From: an archaeon
GTDB lineage: Archaea > Asgardarchaeota > Hermodarchaeia > Hermodarchaeales > Hermodarchaeaceae
DNA length: 35,728 nt
Reading direction: 5' to 3'
Assembly (NCBI GenBank): GCA_016550425.1
Contig: JABXGS010000117.1
Coordinates: forward strand, 1 to 35,728
The number at the start of each line of letters is the position of its first letter. Positions within the stretch are counted from its first letter, which is position 1. A program made the position numbers and the translations under genes. Shown piece after piece: positions 1 through 9,400 of the stretch. Under the pieces are notes generated by a model. The model was given only the letters and a program-made list of their open reading frames with translations. It ran no database searches and had not been told where the DNA came from.

Positions 1-1155
1 CCCAAGATGTTTTGAAGCCAAAAGGACCTCTTCCTTTACCGTGGACGCAAAAAGTTGGTGAAGGGGATTTTGAAAAATGAAACCAATGTCGCGAGCTAGC
101 TTCGAAACGGGTTGTTCATGGACATTTTGGTTTCTCAAATGAACTGTTCCCGAATCCGGTGTGAGAAGTCCCATGAGCTGAAGTAAGAGGGTTGATTTTC
201 CTGAACCATTAGCTCCCATTAATGCGACCATTTCTCCTGGACGAAAAGACAGGGTAAGATGTTGAAGCGCTGGTTGGGTAAGAGATTTCTCTTCCACTTG
301 TGGATAAGTGAAGCTGAGATTTCGAATTTCTAAAAGGTTCTCTTCTGAGAGTTTCGTGGCTGATGACCTGTCTGAGTATGCGGATGGATGAAGAGCTACT
401 CCCAAGTCCGTGAGTTTTTTGGATTGAGTTGAAAGCAGGTCTGAGGAGCCATCAAATGTAATCCAGCCTTTGTTCATAAGCAATATACGAGATGCAATTT
501 TGAGAAAGGGTTGGATTCGATGTTCAATGACAAGGATTGTGATGCCTTGTTGATGGAGTTTTTGCATGACCTTGATGAGTTCGCTTGTGGTTTGAAAATC
601 AAGTCTGGCTATTGGTTCATCAAAGATAAGAATAGGTGGTTGGAGCGCTAAAAAGGAGGCGATGACGACCTTCTGTTTTTCACCTCCTGAGAGGGTGTGA
701 GTATTACGGTTGTGAAGGTTTTCTGCATTAATTGCATTTAATGCCCAGCCAATTTGAGTTGCTATTGTCTCAGGAGGGTGCTGGAAGTTTTCAAGGCCAA
801 AGGCGATTTCATTTGATACTTTGAGGGTGACAAGTTGGCTGTCAGGATCTTGTTGTATAAGGCTAATAGATTGGGCTAGGTGGGGAATGGAGTTGGATTT
901 GGTGTCTTGATTTGCGATGCTAACAGTTCCCTCGAATTGACCGGGGTATTCATTGGGGATGAAGCCCGTTAAACAGCGGGCAAATGTGCTTTTTCCACTT
1001 CCACTGGGTCCGGCAATAATGACGAATTCCCCTGCGAAGACGTCTAGATTGATTTCGTGGAGGGCTGGTAATTTATTGCCTTCGTAGGTGTATGTTAAAT
1101 TAGAGATATGAATGAGGGGATCTTGTGAATTGATTGGGTTATTAGGTGATGACAA
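1..1155 (-). CDS. ECF-type dual ABC ATPase (YkoD-like), 3' end beyond window
   Basis: This is the energy-coupling ATPase of a vitamin importer. Two ABC domains are fused in one chain. The frame is open from about 1155 to base 1, so the C-terminus lies off the left edge. The first domain shows Walker A GPSGSGKST (residues 49-57), signature LSGGEKQ (155-161) and Walker B ILIFDEP. The second shows Walker A GANGSGKST (about 313-321) and Q-loop FQNPLHQL before the window ends. I chose a TTG start at 1155: it overlaps the upstream permease stop by 14 bp and has GGTGGAG about 13 bases upstream. No ATG precedes the conserved first strand. Fused dual ATPases next to a YkoE-like S component match the Bacillus YkoEDC thiamine/hydroxymethylpyrimidine system. 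The substrate here is inferred. The T component is expected just beyond the left edge. Confidence 0.88.
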   Translation of the reverse strand, partial: MSSPNNPINSQDPLIHISNLTYTYEGNKLPALHEINLDVFAGEFVIIAGPSGSGKSTFARCLTGFIPNEYPGQFEGTVSIANQDTKSNSIPHLAQSISLIQQDPDSQLVTLKVSNEIAFGLENFQHPPETIATQIGWALNAINAENLHNRNTHTLSGGEKQKVVIASFLALQPPILIFDEPIARLDFQTTSELIKVMQKLHQQGITILVIEHRIQPFLKIASRILLMNKGWITFDGSSDLLSTQSKKLTDLGVALHPSAYSDRSSATKLSEENLLEIRNLSFTYPQVEEKSLTQPALQHLTLSFRPGEMVALMGANGSGKSTLLLQLMGLLTPDSGTVHLRNQNVHEQPVSKLARDIGFIFQNPLHQLFASTVKEEVLLASKHLG

Positions 1156-2197
1156 GGCTGACGACCTTCTCCACCCAATACCATCCTGGGTAATTCTTCG
1201 CCACAAGCCTGAGTCCATCCTCGATTATTAGGATAATTTCATTATCACTTAATACCTCTTCGAGGGAGAATATTGTACTATAGCCATCTGAAGCCACTAC
1301 CTGAAGTGTGGTAGCAGATTCTAATGGTTGAGCATCAACAAGGATTATGGCTATTGGAACACCGGTGTAATTTTGTGCGGGAAGTTGTGTTACGGATCCA
1401 ATGAGTTGAGCTTCGAAGGTAACCTCCTGATCCACATAGGTGGAGTATGAAAAACGAAATGGTTGTGCTACTTGACCAACAATTTCACAGCTGTGTGGAT
1501 CAATAGTAGGTTGCCATACAAAGACCGTATAAAGACTGGCACCGAAAGCAAGAATAATGAGAAAAATGAGGGCTGAAAGTCGATAAGGTCCTAGACGCCG
1601 CCAAATTGATCCTTTTGCTGTCACACGTGGACCATTAATTGCTGTGCGGTAGATACTGGATTCCAAGACGAGTTGCGTTGTTGTATATCCGAAATAGCCA
1701 CTGAAAATAACGCCCGATGAAAAAGCTAGAATAACTAAGAGGGCGAGGAATATCAGAGGTGCCCCTGAAAAGAAGAATAATTGGAAAATAATAACATTAG
1801 ATGCGGAAGCAAACCCTCCGATGATCGACTGCAGCAGTAATGAATCTCGTTGCCCAATTGCGTAGAATCCGATGTCGATTATTAGCCCTTGAATAAGGCT
1901 GACTAAAACGACAATTATTCCATGGGTACTTCCAGTGAAGAGCTCGACAAATCCTTTCAGCAGACCTGTGGCGGTTGCCGCCCCTGCTTTTCGGGTAAGC
2001 CCCAATGCTAAGACAAGCCAAAATACATGGAGACCACTAAGAAACTGTCCAGCTCCGAAAGGGGTTCCGATGGCAGCATTCAAGAGAAGACCGAGATAAC
2101 CAATAAAGGTGCTTAAAACCCCCCCGAGTGCACTTAATACCGCGATAGTAACTAAATCGCGAGTCCCAAAATAATAGGAAGGTTGGGAATCAGTCAT
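1142..2197 (-). CDS. YkoE-like ECF transporter S component with C-terminal extracytoplasmic domain
   Basis: This 351-residue membrane protein is the probable substrate-binding S component of an ECF importer. Residues about 10-180 form some five or six hydrophobic segments beginning GTRDLVTIAVLSALGGVLS, the pattern of the YkoE family. A further anchor lies at about 208-230 (LSALIFLIILAFGASLYTV). It is followed by a roughly 120-residue soluble domain containing YTGVPIAIIL, VASDGYSTIFSLEEV and a final WVEKVVSL. That domain resembles the repeats of the neighbouring protein at 2219-3331 and the fold of molybdopterin-binding oxidoreductase domains, although no cofactor cysteine is visible. The gene sits 21 bp downstream of that neighbour and overlaps the ATPase gene, so one operon is likely. 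Transport of a thiamine-type substrate is an inference from family resemblance and from the dual ATPase. Confidence 0.75.
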   Translation of the reverse strand: MTDSQPSYYFGTRDLVTIAVLSALGGVLSTFIGYLGLLLNAAIGTPFGAGQFLSGLHVFWLVLALGLTRKAGAATATGLLKGFVELFTGSTHGIIVVLVSLIQGLIIDIGFYAIGQRDSLLLQSIIGGFASASNVIIFQLFFFSGAPLIFLALLVILAFSSGVIFSGYFGYTTTQLVLESSIYRTAINGPRVTAKGSIWRRLGPYRLSALIFLIILAFGASLYTVFVWQPTIDPHSCEIVGQVAQPFRFSYSTYVDQEVTFEAQLIGSVTQLPAQNYTGVPIAIILVDAQPLESATTLQVVASDGYSTIFSLEEVLSDNEIILIIEDGLRLVAKNYPGWYWVEKVVSLVIT

Positions 2198-2218
2198 GTG
2201 TTCACCTTACATGGTTAG

Positions 2219-3331
2219 CTACGGAGGAAAACTATCTCGAACAATTTCAATTATGGAGACATATTTTACCCACCGTGCACTCGCTGAACCGGAGAACCAA
2301 GATGGATGGGTGGTTTGACTAGCATCCGTATTGCTATAGCCTCCATCCGGTGCGAGAAAGACGAGCTGTGGACCATAATCCCAGGCAGGAACAATGTCCC
2401 CGTTGTAACTATAAGCAAATATTAGATCGCCTTGAATCGCTTTTATCGAGCTGTTTGGATAAAGGTTGTAATAGGCAAATAATTGATAGTAACCGTCGTT
2501 TGCAGTCACATTGACAAAATCATTATCATCGATTATTGTTACTAGTTCAAGAATGGCGGAAAACGGAACACCGATATAAGTGCCATTACCTCCCCAGCTC
2601 CCAGTATATTTTTGGTAAGCAGAATAGCCTTCAAGACTATCCATCAACGCAAGATCCACCAGATACACCTTGTACTCCTCATCACCATCGATTATCGTAA
2701 AGTGTAAAGATCCACCAACGTAGACATCTTGGAGTATTTCGATGGATGCCACGTTGGAAACCCAACGCGCCCCCGCACTCCCCGAGAACCAAGCAGGATG
2801 GGTCGTCTGAGCGGCATCATCATTACTATACGCTCCGTCATCGGGGAGAAATGCAATTCGGGGCCCATCCTCCCAATCTGTTGGCGTGGTGCTGTTATAC
2901 GAATATGCTAAAATCAAATCACCTTGCACCGGCGCAAAGGACGCATTCGGATACAGGTTATAATAAGCAAAATATTGGATATAACCATCCGTGGCATTTA
3001 CTCGAATTACATCATTCGTGTCTATTCCACCAACAAGTTCAACGATAGAAGATATTGTTACTCCAACATAGGTTCCACTGCCTTGCCAATTCTCAAATCG
3101 ATTCTGATAAGAGGAATCACCTTCTGTGGGTGTTAGGGTGAGTAGTGTTGAATAATTGAGGTTGATTATGGTATCTCCATTGATAACTTGAACATCGACA
3201 TCAGCTGCAGGCGGTTGGAAGGAGGGGGGAGAAGTCAGAATTCTAATTCCAACGATAGCGCCAGCCGCTACAACGATTGCAACAAGAACAATTACTACAC
3301 CATATTTGAGATTTTGGTGAGATTCTGTCAT
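2219..3331 (-). CDS. Membrane-anchored tandem-repeat extracytoplasmic protein of the ECF cassette
   Basis: This 370-residue protein has one N-terminal membrane segment (about 11-32, VVIVLVAIVVAAGAIVGIRIL) acting as anchor or signal. No lipobox cysteine is present. The exported part holds two copies of a domain of about 150 residues, near 45-200 and 205-367. Both copies contain GTYVGV/GTYIGV, NATDGY/TANDGY, YFAYYNLYPN/LFAYYNLYPN, DLI.AYSYN and THP.WFSGSA.ARWV. The repeats look like the sulfite-oxidase-type molybdopterin-binding fold that archaeal surface proteins reuse without cofactor. A lone copy of the same fold seems to end the next gene, the S component. As first gene of the operon it is a plausible substrate-capture protein, which is inference. 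The ATG at 3331 follows AAGGTC, and a palindrome lies 36-57 bases upstream. Confidence 0.7.
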   Translation of the reverse strand: MTESHQNLKYGVVIVLVAIVVAAGAIVGIRILTSPPSFQPPAADVDVQVINGDTIINLNYSTLLTLTPTEGDSSYQNRFENWQGSGTYVGVTISSIVELVGGIDTNDVIRVNATDGYIQYFAYYNLYPNASFAPVQGDLILAYSYNSTTPTDWEDGPRIAFLPDDGAYSNDDAAQTTHPAWFSGSAGARWVSNVASIEILQDVYVGGSLHFTIIDGDEEYKVYLVDLALMDSLEGYSAYQKYTGSWGGNGTYIGVPFSAILELVTIIDDNDFVNVTANDGYYQLFAYYNLYPNSSIKAIQGDLIFAYSYNGDIVPAWDYGPQLVFLAPDGGYSNTDASQTTHPSWFSGSASARWVKYVSIIEIVRDSFPP

Positions 3332-3366
3332 GGTTGAAGACCTTCATCGCTTTAAGAAATTGTTAA

Positions 3367-3388
3367 GATATGCATATTCGTGCATATC
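3367..3388. promoter_or_regulatory. Palindromic operator candidate upstream of the ECF cassette
   Basis: Perfect 8-bp arms GATATGCA and TGCATATC are separated by the 6 bases TATTCG. The site lies 36-57 bases upstream of the first gene of the minus-strand importer operon, where a TATA/BRE region is expected. Its size and symmetry suit a dimeric transcription factor such as a vitamin-responsive repressor. No regulator gene adjoins it. The role is inferred from position and symmetry only. Confidence 0.45.
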
Positions 3389-3445
3389 ATCTTTGTTATT
3401 AAGCCTTACGCTGCAATATATTCAGAAATAAAAGAGGAGGGAAGA

Positions 3446-3487
3446 CACCGACTTCGAAGAGCAGCGTATTTGCTAGGTTCGTCGGTG
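3446..3487 (-). terminator. Possible 3' hairpin of the DUF389 gene
   Basis: Perfect 7-bp arms CACCGAC (3446-3452) and GTCGGTG (3481-3487) span the stop codon of the minus-strand DUF389 gene. On that strand a pyrimidine-rich stretch with a short T run follows. The loop is long (28 bases), so this is a weak terminator or 3'-end structure. Confidence 0.28.
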
Positions 3488-4495
3488 CCAGAGCTCTTCG
3501 CGACGTTTCTTTTCTAGTTGTGGAAGATCCGTCCAGAAGATAGATTTGCTCTTCATTGGCGCAACACGTTTGAGAACGAAGACAAACATTGCAACGATAT
3601 TGATGAAGATTATATTAACCAGAACTAAAATGAAGCTTATTCCGGCAATGCCTAAATGCAGCGGCACGTTGACGGCACCCCCGAAATGTAGTGGGCCCAA
3701 TAATGCATAGACCAGGTTCATTCCTGCATTGACAGCTGGTGGCATTAACGATGCGGCAATAGCTACTCCGACTAAACTACTGATTTCTCCACGAGTTACA
3801 GCGAGAGCAACACCTGCTCCAGATGCAGCAGCCACAATGATACCTACAGCGACTCCAATGACAAGACCACGAGATAGCATTTCAGGTGTTGGCCATCCGG
3901 GTAATACGGGATAGAGAATTGGTGCATAGGGCATAAGGAGCGCACCCATAATGAAACCCATTATTACTGCGATTAAGATTCCATAGACCTCATTTTTAAC
4001 TCCAGCTAATACTAATCGCCTGTCTTTGATTATAGCACCAAGACTGAGCCCAAGAATCGGCCCCATTAATGGTGCAAGAAGCATACTAGCGACAATAAAT
4101 ACAGGGCTATTCGTCGCTAGGCCGACAGAGGCAATAATACAAGAAACAACAAGAAGGGCAAGGAAATCAAACGATAAACGAGCCCCTGCTGCGATTTTTC
4201 CGTAGATTTCCTCAACGGAAAGTCGTTCAGTGGGAGTGATTGTTTCGACTTCAGTTTCCATTGGTTTAGTGGCTTCAACGGGTAGAACGTCTATGATGCC
4301 ATAATGTACTCCGACCCCGATTGTTTCAAGATCAGTCAGAATTTTCTGTGTTTTTGCTGGTGAAACACGGAAAATGAGCATAAAGCCAGGAGCTGTGTGA
4401 ATCTTAGCAATGTTTCGTACGTTAGCTTTCTCTTCGAGGAATTCCATGACCTGTCCGACTTTTTCTTCGGGGAGCGTTATCTGAAATTGGCGCAT
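3473..4495 (-). CDS. DUF389 integral membrane protein
   Basis: This 340-residue protein belongs to the DUF389 (TIGR00341-like) family, whose biochemical role is not established. The N-terminal 90 residues are soluble and ferredoxin/ACT-like (RQFQITLPEEKVGQVMEFLEE). About six to seven membrane segments follow between 105 and 310. The family-typical stretches IVASMLLAPLMGPILGLSLG and AASLMPPAVNAGM are both present. The charged C-terminus ends LEKKRREELWHRRT. The length is normal for the family. The ATG at 4495 has no strong ribosome site and may be close to leaderless. It is divergent from fwdA across about 200 bp, and nothing in the sequence ties the two functionally. Confidence 0.85.
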   Translation of the reverse strand: MRQFQITLPEEKVGQVMEFLEEKANVRNIAKIHTAPGFMLIFRVSPAKTQKILTDLETIGVGVHYGIIDVLPVEATKPMETEVETITPTERLSVEEIYGKIAAGARLSFDFLALLVVSCIIASVGLATNSPVFIVASMLLAPLMGPILGLSLGAIIKDRRLVLAGVKNEVYGILIAVIMGFIMGALLMPYAPILYPVLPGWPTPEMLSRGLVIGVAVGIIVAAASGAGVALAVTRGEISSLVGVAIAASLMPPAVNAGMNLVYALLGPLHFGGAVNVPLHLGIAGISFILVLVNIIFINIVAMFVFVLKRVAPMKSKSIFWTDLPQLEKKRREELWHRRT

Positions 4496-4702
4496 GTATA
4501 TTTCCCCTGCTCGATTACGAGCGTTATCTCACCTCAGGGTATCTGCGTATAAGGCTTACGTTTTCAACCAAATATTAAAGGATGCTGAGAAATTCGGAAC
4601 GGCAGAACGCTTAATTAGCTGTACCGCAGTAATCCGATGTATCTGCCCGAAGCAGGAGCGCATCCCATCAACCCCTGGTGCAATAACGTGAAACCCCAAA
4701 GT
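4496..4702. promoter_or_regulatory. Divergent promoter region and leader of fwdA
   Basis: This 207-bp region separates DUF389 (minus) from fwdA (plus). AAATATTAAAGG at about 4570-4581 is a reasonable archaeal TATA-type element for fwdA and would leave a leader of roughly 90 bases. The leader contains a weak stem, CTGC/GCAG around CCGAA (4643-4655), nested in GATG/CATC (4636-4664). No tRNA and no recognisable riboswitch was found. Confidence 0.35.
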
Positions 4703-6397
4703 ATGCTTATCAAAAATGGCTTTGTCATTGACCCCAAGAACGAGATTTTCGAAGTCAAGGATCTAGCTATACAAGACGGAAAAGTGGTGGAATCCGTTAA
4801 ACCGGAATCAGCGGAAATAATTGATGCAGAAGGACGCATGGTCGTCCCCGGTGGTGTAGAAATTCATGCCCATTTGGCAACACCGAAAGTTGATTCTGGT
4901 CGGGTTCTTCGATGTGATCAATCACGAATGGACCCATATACCTATTCAGATATCTGCCGAGCGGGAGTTTGGGCAAGTGTTCCTCCAACCTTCATGACTG
5001 GATACAAATATTCACAAATGGGCTATACCTTCGTTACCGAAGCAGCTTCTGCAGGATTGGTAGCTAGGCACACGCACGAAGAACTTGCTGAAATCCAACC
5101 ACATGACAAAATCATGTTCCCACTTTTTGGCAACTATCAACTCATCATGGACTATTCCCGAGAAAAGGAGTATGAGAAGCTTGCAGGATTCGTGGCATGG
5201 ATGCTTGCAGCTACAAAGGGCTATGCTATCAAAGCCGTCAATCCTACAGGAGTTTGTGACTGGTCTTGGGGTGGTAATGTTGAGAACCTCGATGAACCAA
5301 TTGCCTGCTTTGACGTTACTCCTCGTGATGCGGTAACCGCTTTACTTGAAGGTGCTGAGAGACTTGTCCTGCCGCACTCACTTCATCTACACGCGAATAT
5401 GCTCGGTCGTCCAGGAAATATGGATATTACGATTGAGACCATGGAACTTGCGAGTAATCGCCCAGCAACGAAACGTGCTTCAGGGCACAATCTCCATATG
5501 ACACACATCCAATTCCATGCTTATGGTGGAGATAGCTTCATCACTTTCAAGAGCGCAGCAGAACCCATCGCCAAATACATCAAAAGTCACAAGAACATCA
5601 GTTGCGACTTAGGACAAGTTGTCTTCGCAGATACCACAACCATGACTGCGGATGGCCCGTGGGAATGGATTCTTCGTGGCATCTCAGGAAGCCGGTGGGT
5701 GAATGATGACATTGAAGTTGAGTGTGGCGGAGGAGTCGTACCTTACGTTTTTAGAAAAAGCTCACGAGTCAATTCGATCCAATGGGGTATCGGACTCGAA
5801 ATTGCACTTATGGTCAATGACCCATGGCGGGTTATCCCAAGTACGGATCATCCCAACGCTGGAACCTTCATCAATTATCCATCAATCGCCGCCTGGTTGA
5901 TGAGTAAGAAAGCCCGGGAAGCGGTCTTAGCTGAAATTAGAGGGGCAGCTAAGAAGCGGATGGACCTTCCTGCTCTCGAAACTGAATGGACTATGAATGA
6001 ATATATTATCTCTACTCGAGCAGGACCAGCACGAATTCTGGGATTACCCAATAAGGGACATCTTGGGGTGGGAGCTGATGCTGATATCGCGTTTTATGAT
6101 TTAGATCCCAAGGAAAATTATTCTAATAATCCGGATAAACTAATTCGTGGATTTTCGCAAGCATGGATGACCATCAAAGATGGCCGTATTGTTCAGAAAG
6201 CTGGCAAAATGGTTGCCACACCAAAAGGGAGCACTTATTGGGTTGATGCCCAAGTTGAACCAGAACTGGCAAAGGAAGTCGAGAAAGATATTCGAGAGAA
6301 ATTCATGAGCTCCTATACGATTTCCTATGAGAATTACCCTGTATCCAAACGATATCTTCACCGGTCTGCCCCTGTCAAACTCGAAGGAGCCAGCTAA
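4703..6397 (+). CDS. fwdA: Formylmethanofuran dehydrogenase subunit A
   Basis: FwdA is the amidohydrolase-like subunit that interconverts formate and formylmethanofuran, the second half of CO2 fixation by the Fwd/Fmd complex in the cytoplasm. The 564 residues match the family length. The binuclear metal site is complete: H55-A-H57 in EIHAHLATP, K177 (IKAVNPTG, the lysine carboxylated in the Methanothermobacter enzyme), H228/H230 (SLHLHANMLGRPGN), HMTHIQFHAYGG at 265-276 and D382 (PSTDHPNAG). I chose ATG 4703 because it begins directly at LIKNGFVIDP. GTG 4688, with GGTG about ten bases upstream, is an in-frame alternative adding five residues. The catalytic subunit B and subunit D are not in this window. 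fwdC lies 12 kb away, so the complex is genetically dispersed. Confidence 0.97.
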   Translation: MLIKNGFVIDPKNEIFEVKDLAIQDGKVVESVKPESAEIIDAEGRMVVPGGVEIHAHLATPKVDSGRVLRCDQSRMDPYTYSDICRAGVWASVPPTFMTGYKYSQMGYTFVTEAASAGLVARHTHEELAEIQPHDKIMFPLFGNYQLIMDYSREKEYEKLAGFVAWMLAATKGYAIKAVNPTGVCDWSWGGNVENLDEPIACFDVTPRDAVTALLEGAERLVLPHSLHLHANMLGRPGNMDITIETMELASNRPATKRASGHNLHMTHIQFHAYGGDSFITFKSAAEPIAKYIKSHKNISCDLGQVVFADTTTMTADGPWEWILRGISGSRWVNDDIEVECGGGVVPYVFRKSSRVNSIQWGIGLEIALMVNDPWRVIPSTDHPNAGTFINYPSIAAWLMSKKAREAVLAEIRGAAKKRMDLPALETEWTMNEYIISTRAGPARILGLPNKGHLGVGADADIAFYDLDPKENYSNNPDKLIRGFSQAWMTIKDGRIVQKAGKMVATPKGSTYWVDAQVEPELAKEVEKDIREKFMSSYTISYENYPVSKRYLHRSAPVKLEGAS

Positions 6398-6419
6398 AAA
6401 CTGTACTAATTGATTTCCT

Positions 6420-6431
6420 AAAACTTATAAC
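6420..6431 (+). promoter_or_regulatory. TATA-type element for the 1077-residue gene
   Basis: AAAACTTATAAC lies about 66-77 bases upstream of the ATG at 6497, within the 99-bp gap after fwdA. It resembles an archaeal BRE/TATA element and would allow separate transcription from fwdA. Evidence is composition and position only. Confidence 0.3.
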
Positions 6432-6496
6432 CAGAGTGAATATGCCTTTGTCTCGTTTCAGCACGATTCTGATATGCTGGAGCGAAGGTTCAAATC

Positions 6497-9400
6497 ATGA
6501 CCAAAGTTCGAGACTTCACACCAGCCGATGCAGCCGGGTTAGCAAAGTGCATTAACGAAAGTGAAGGAGGATGGCCAGGTGGTATCTCCGGAGGGTTAGA
6601 CCACACTGCAGAACATATTCTCGAAGACTATAAGCGGGAAGCGAAGCTAGCTTGGTTAATCGCAGTCTCCGATGAACAGCAAATTGCTGGTATTTCTACA
6701 TTACACCCCCACTTTGACGATCCTGCAGCAGCATATCTTGGATTTCTCACGGTTTCTGATGCCTATCGGAAAAAGGGATTTGGCAAAGCGCTCCTGGTAG
6801 AATCGGTGAATCGGGTCATCGCTGAAGGATATAAACGGCTTTTCTTACATACATGGGGGGGCAATCTCAACGCGGTACCAGTCTATAAGCGCACAGGTTT
6901 CTTCTGGTGCCCCGAAACCCAAGTACTCATGGAGAACTATATTCCCACCATTATCACCTTACCGATTGCCAGACCCTTTTTCAAGAAGCATGACTGGTAT
7001 GAGACCTATATCAGGCAAATTGCAATCAAGCCTGATGAAATGAAACATCGTGGGCTTAATGTCTATGAGTACCGATGGGAGAAAGGCGACGAATTTCTTA
7101 GAGTGGTAATCGACCGAGAGAGCCGAGGACCCACTCTGATCGAAAACAGGCAGGTTCTAATAGAATGCTGGGTCGCAGATGCAGAGCCAACGCTCGGGCT
7201 GCCAATACCAGTTAGCTGGTCAATCCAGAATAAGAACCCGAACAAGCCACTCACTTGTCACCTGAAAGTTAAACTACCTAAAGGCTTCCAGTTAATTGAA
7301 GCACCAGCTTCCTCAATTATGGTCCCGGCAAAAGAAACAGTTGTTCTTGAGGGGATAATTCGAGGAAGCGTGAATGTGATTCCACCTCCAAAGGAAAGAC
7401 CCGCATTAGCCATTGTAAGCCAATTGTTATTAGAAAAAAGACCTGTAAAGCTTGAGACCGGGATAAGAGCCCAGCATCCAATCGAATTGACCACTGTGCC
7501 TCCATCAATTTGGTGTCGAGCAGGCACACGATTCTCGATTCCCATCTCAATCAAGAGTAACCTAAAGAAAACCGCAACGGGACGGTTAATCATTCGAAAA
7601 CCTCGGGGACTCCAAATAGACCAGAAGCAATTTGAAATTAGACTCAACCCAGAAAGACATTCTGGAATCGAATTAAATGTAGCAACTAAGTCTTCATTAG
7701 GCAGCATAGCATTACCCATCAAGTTGCAGGCTCAGTTAGATGTTGGAGGACAACAACTGAAGACCCGAACCGAAACAATTTTCGTTCACAATCTGAGCCA
7801 AGGCGGAGTCCTGGTTACACCTGCGCAGGATGACAAGCGTCTTCAAGTTCACACTGAAACCTTGCAGTTTTCTATTAATTTAGTAAAAGGCGCCCACATC
7901 GATAAACTTACCAACCGCCTTACCGGTCGAGTCCAACTTCGCTCACATTGCCGAGAAAGTATTGGTCCACCCTTCTGGCCTTCAGAACAGATGCGCACTC
8001 ACTTTAAGCACCGAATCGAAAAACCCAATGACGGAACCACACGAATAGTTACATGGATGACCTCCAAACGCTACTCGGGCCTAGTCTTTTCCAAGACATA
8101 CATCATTACAGGTAACTCATCTGTTCTCGGCATTGAATATATGTTTGAAAATACTGATCCGAAAAAAACCTACAAAATACAACTTATCGTGGGGAGTATT
8201 CCCGGTGCTTGGGATCACCTTCATGTCCTCCCCCTAAAAACAGGTTTACTTCGTGAAGAATATATCGAAGAAGAATTTTTTGCATCAGAACGCGAAATAC
8301 CAAAAAAGCGGGAATACTGGGCTGAAACCTGGTATTGCGCAGAACGCCCCCACAAAGGAGAAATCACAGCAGTACTATGTCCTCCTTCACTCTTTTATGA
8401 AGCAAGAGGAGTAACGTTCATTGATTTTCAGCTGCAGATCCCTCCTATCCCCCCAAAGAAGAAAATCATTCTACCGCCTTTATATCTCGTTGCAGGATTA
8501 GGCAGTTGGAAACATATCAGAAGACTTTGGCATCACTATTATTCCGATGAACCCGAAAGAGCCCTCCTTACAAGAATGGAACCCAATCCAGCGATTGATC
8601 TTAGAATAAAAGATAATCCAATGCTTCATGAAGTTGCTTCAGAGATTACGATTCCTTTGCAACTCCATCATCACGTGCATCGCCCTCTAAAGGGAAGCCT
8701 CCAGTTCTCAGCACCAAAGGGTTGGCGAGTGACACCTCGAACCCATAAATTCGAGCATGTCAAAGATAGCAAACCATTGTCGGTTCCAATCCAACTCCAT
8801 GCCAATGCAAAGGCTAAACATGAACCCCAAATACTATCAGTGACTGCTCATGTCAAAACTGACCTTCAAACCAGAGAATTTAACGTCCCAATTATTCTAC
8901 ACCGAAAAACAGGAAAAGTATCAATCATTCAAGCAGTTGAGCATAACCAAAAAATTTGGATAATCGATAATGGAAAATATCTACTGAAGATTGCGCCTAG
9001 TTTCGCAGGAAGTGTATTTGCTTGGATTAAGAAGGAGACCGGTACAAACTATTTAGTATCTAATTTTCCAACCGCCGGACCCAAGGTTTGGTTTAATCCA
9101 TGGTATGGGGGTATCCAATTTGAGCCCTTTGCTAGTGACCAACCTGGATGGTTTCCTACAAAACTTGATCGCGAGAAATGGACCCTTACTAAAAGTCAGC
9201 GCAATGACTGGCAAGGAATCCAAGTGAGTGTGGTTCCGGACAAGGAAGAGCGTAGACTTCGGGATCTGAAACTGGGATTTCATGTTCTAACTCAACCACA
9301 AAGTAATATCGTAGCACTCATCGGTCAGATACAGAATCAATCTAAAGCGCCACGTCAACTGTACCACCGATTTCGAATTGCCATACCGTCAGATGAAACG

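Noticed and set aside
3332..3472. TPP riboswitch upstream of the putative thiamine importer
   Set aside because: The conserved CUGAGA and related elements of the TPP aptamer are not present. Only a palindrome is seen.
6484..6500. GGTTCAAATC resembling a tRNA T-arm
   Set aside because: No acceptor, D or anticodon stems can be built around it; it is the leader of the 6497 gene.
7258..7722. 154-codon minus-strand frame inside the GNAT fusion gene
   Set aside because: It is a shadow of a well-supported 1077-residue gene, with no ribosome site and no recognisable domain.
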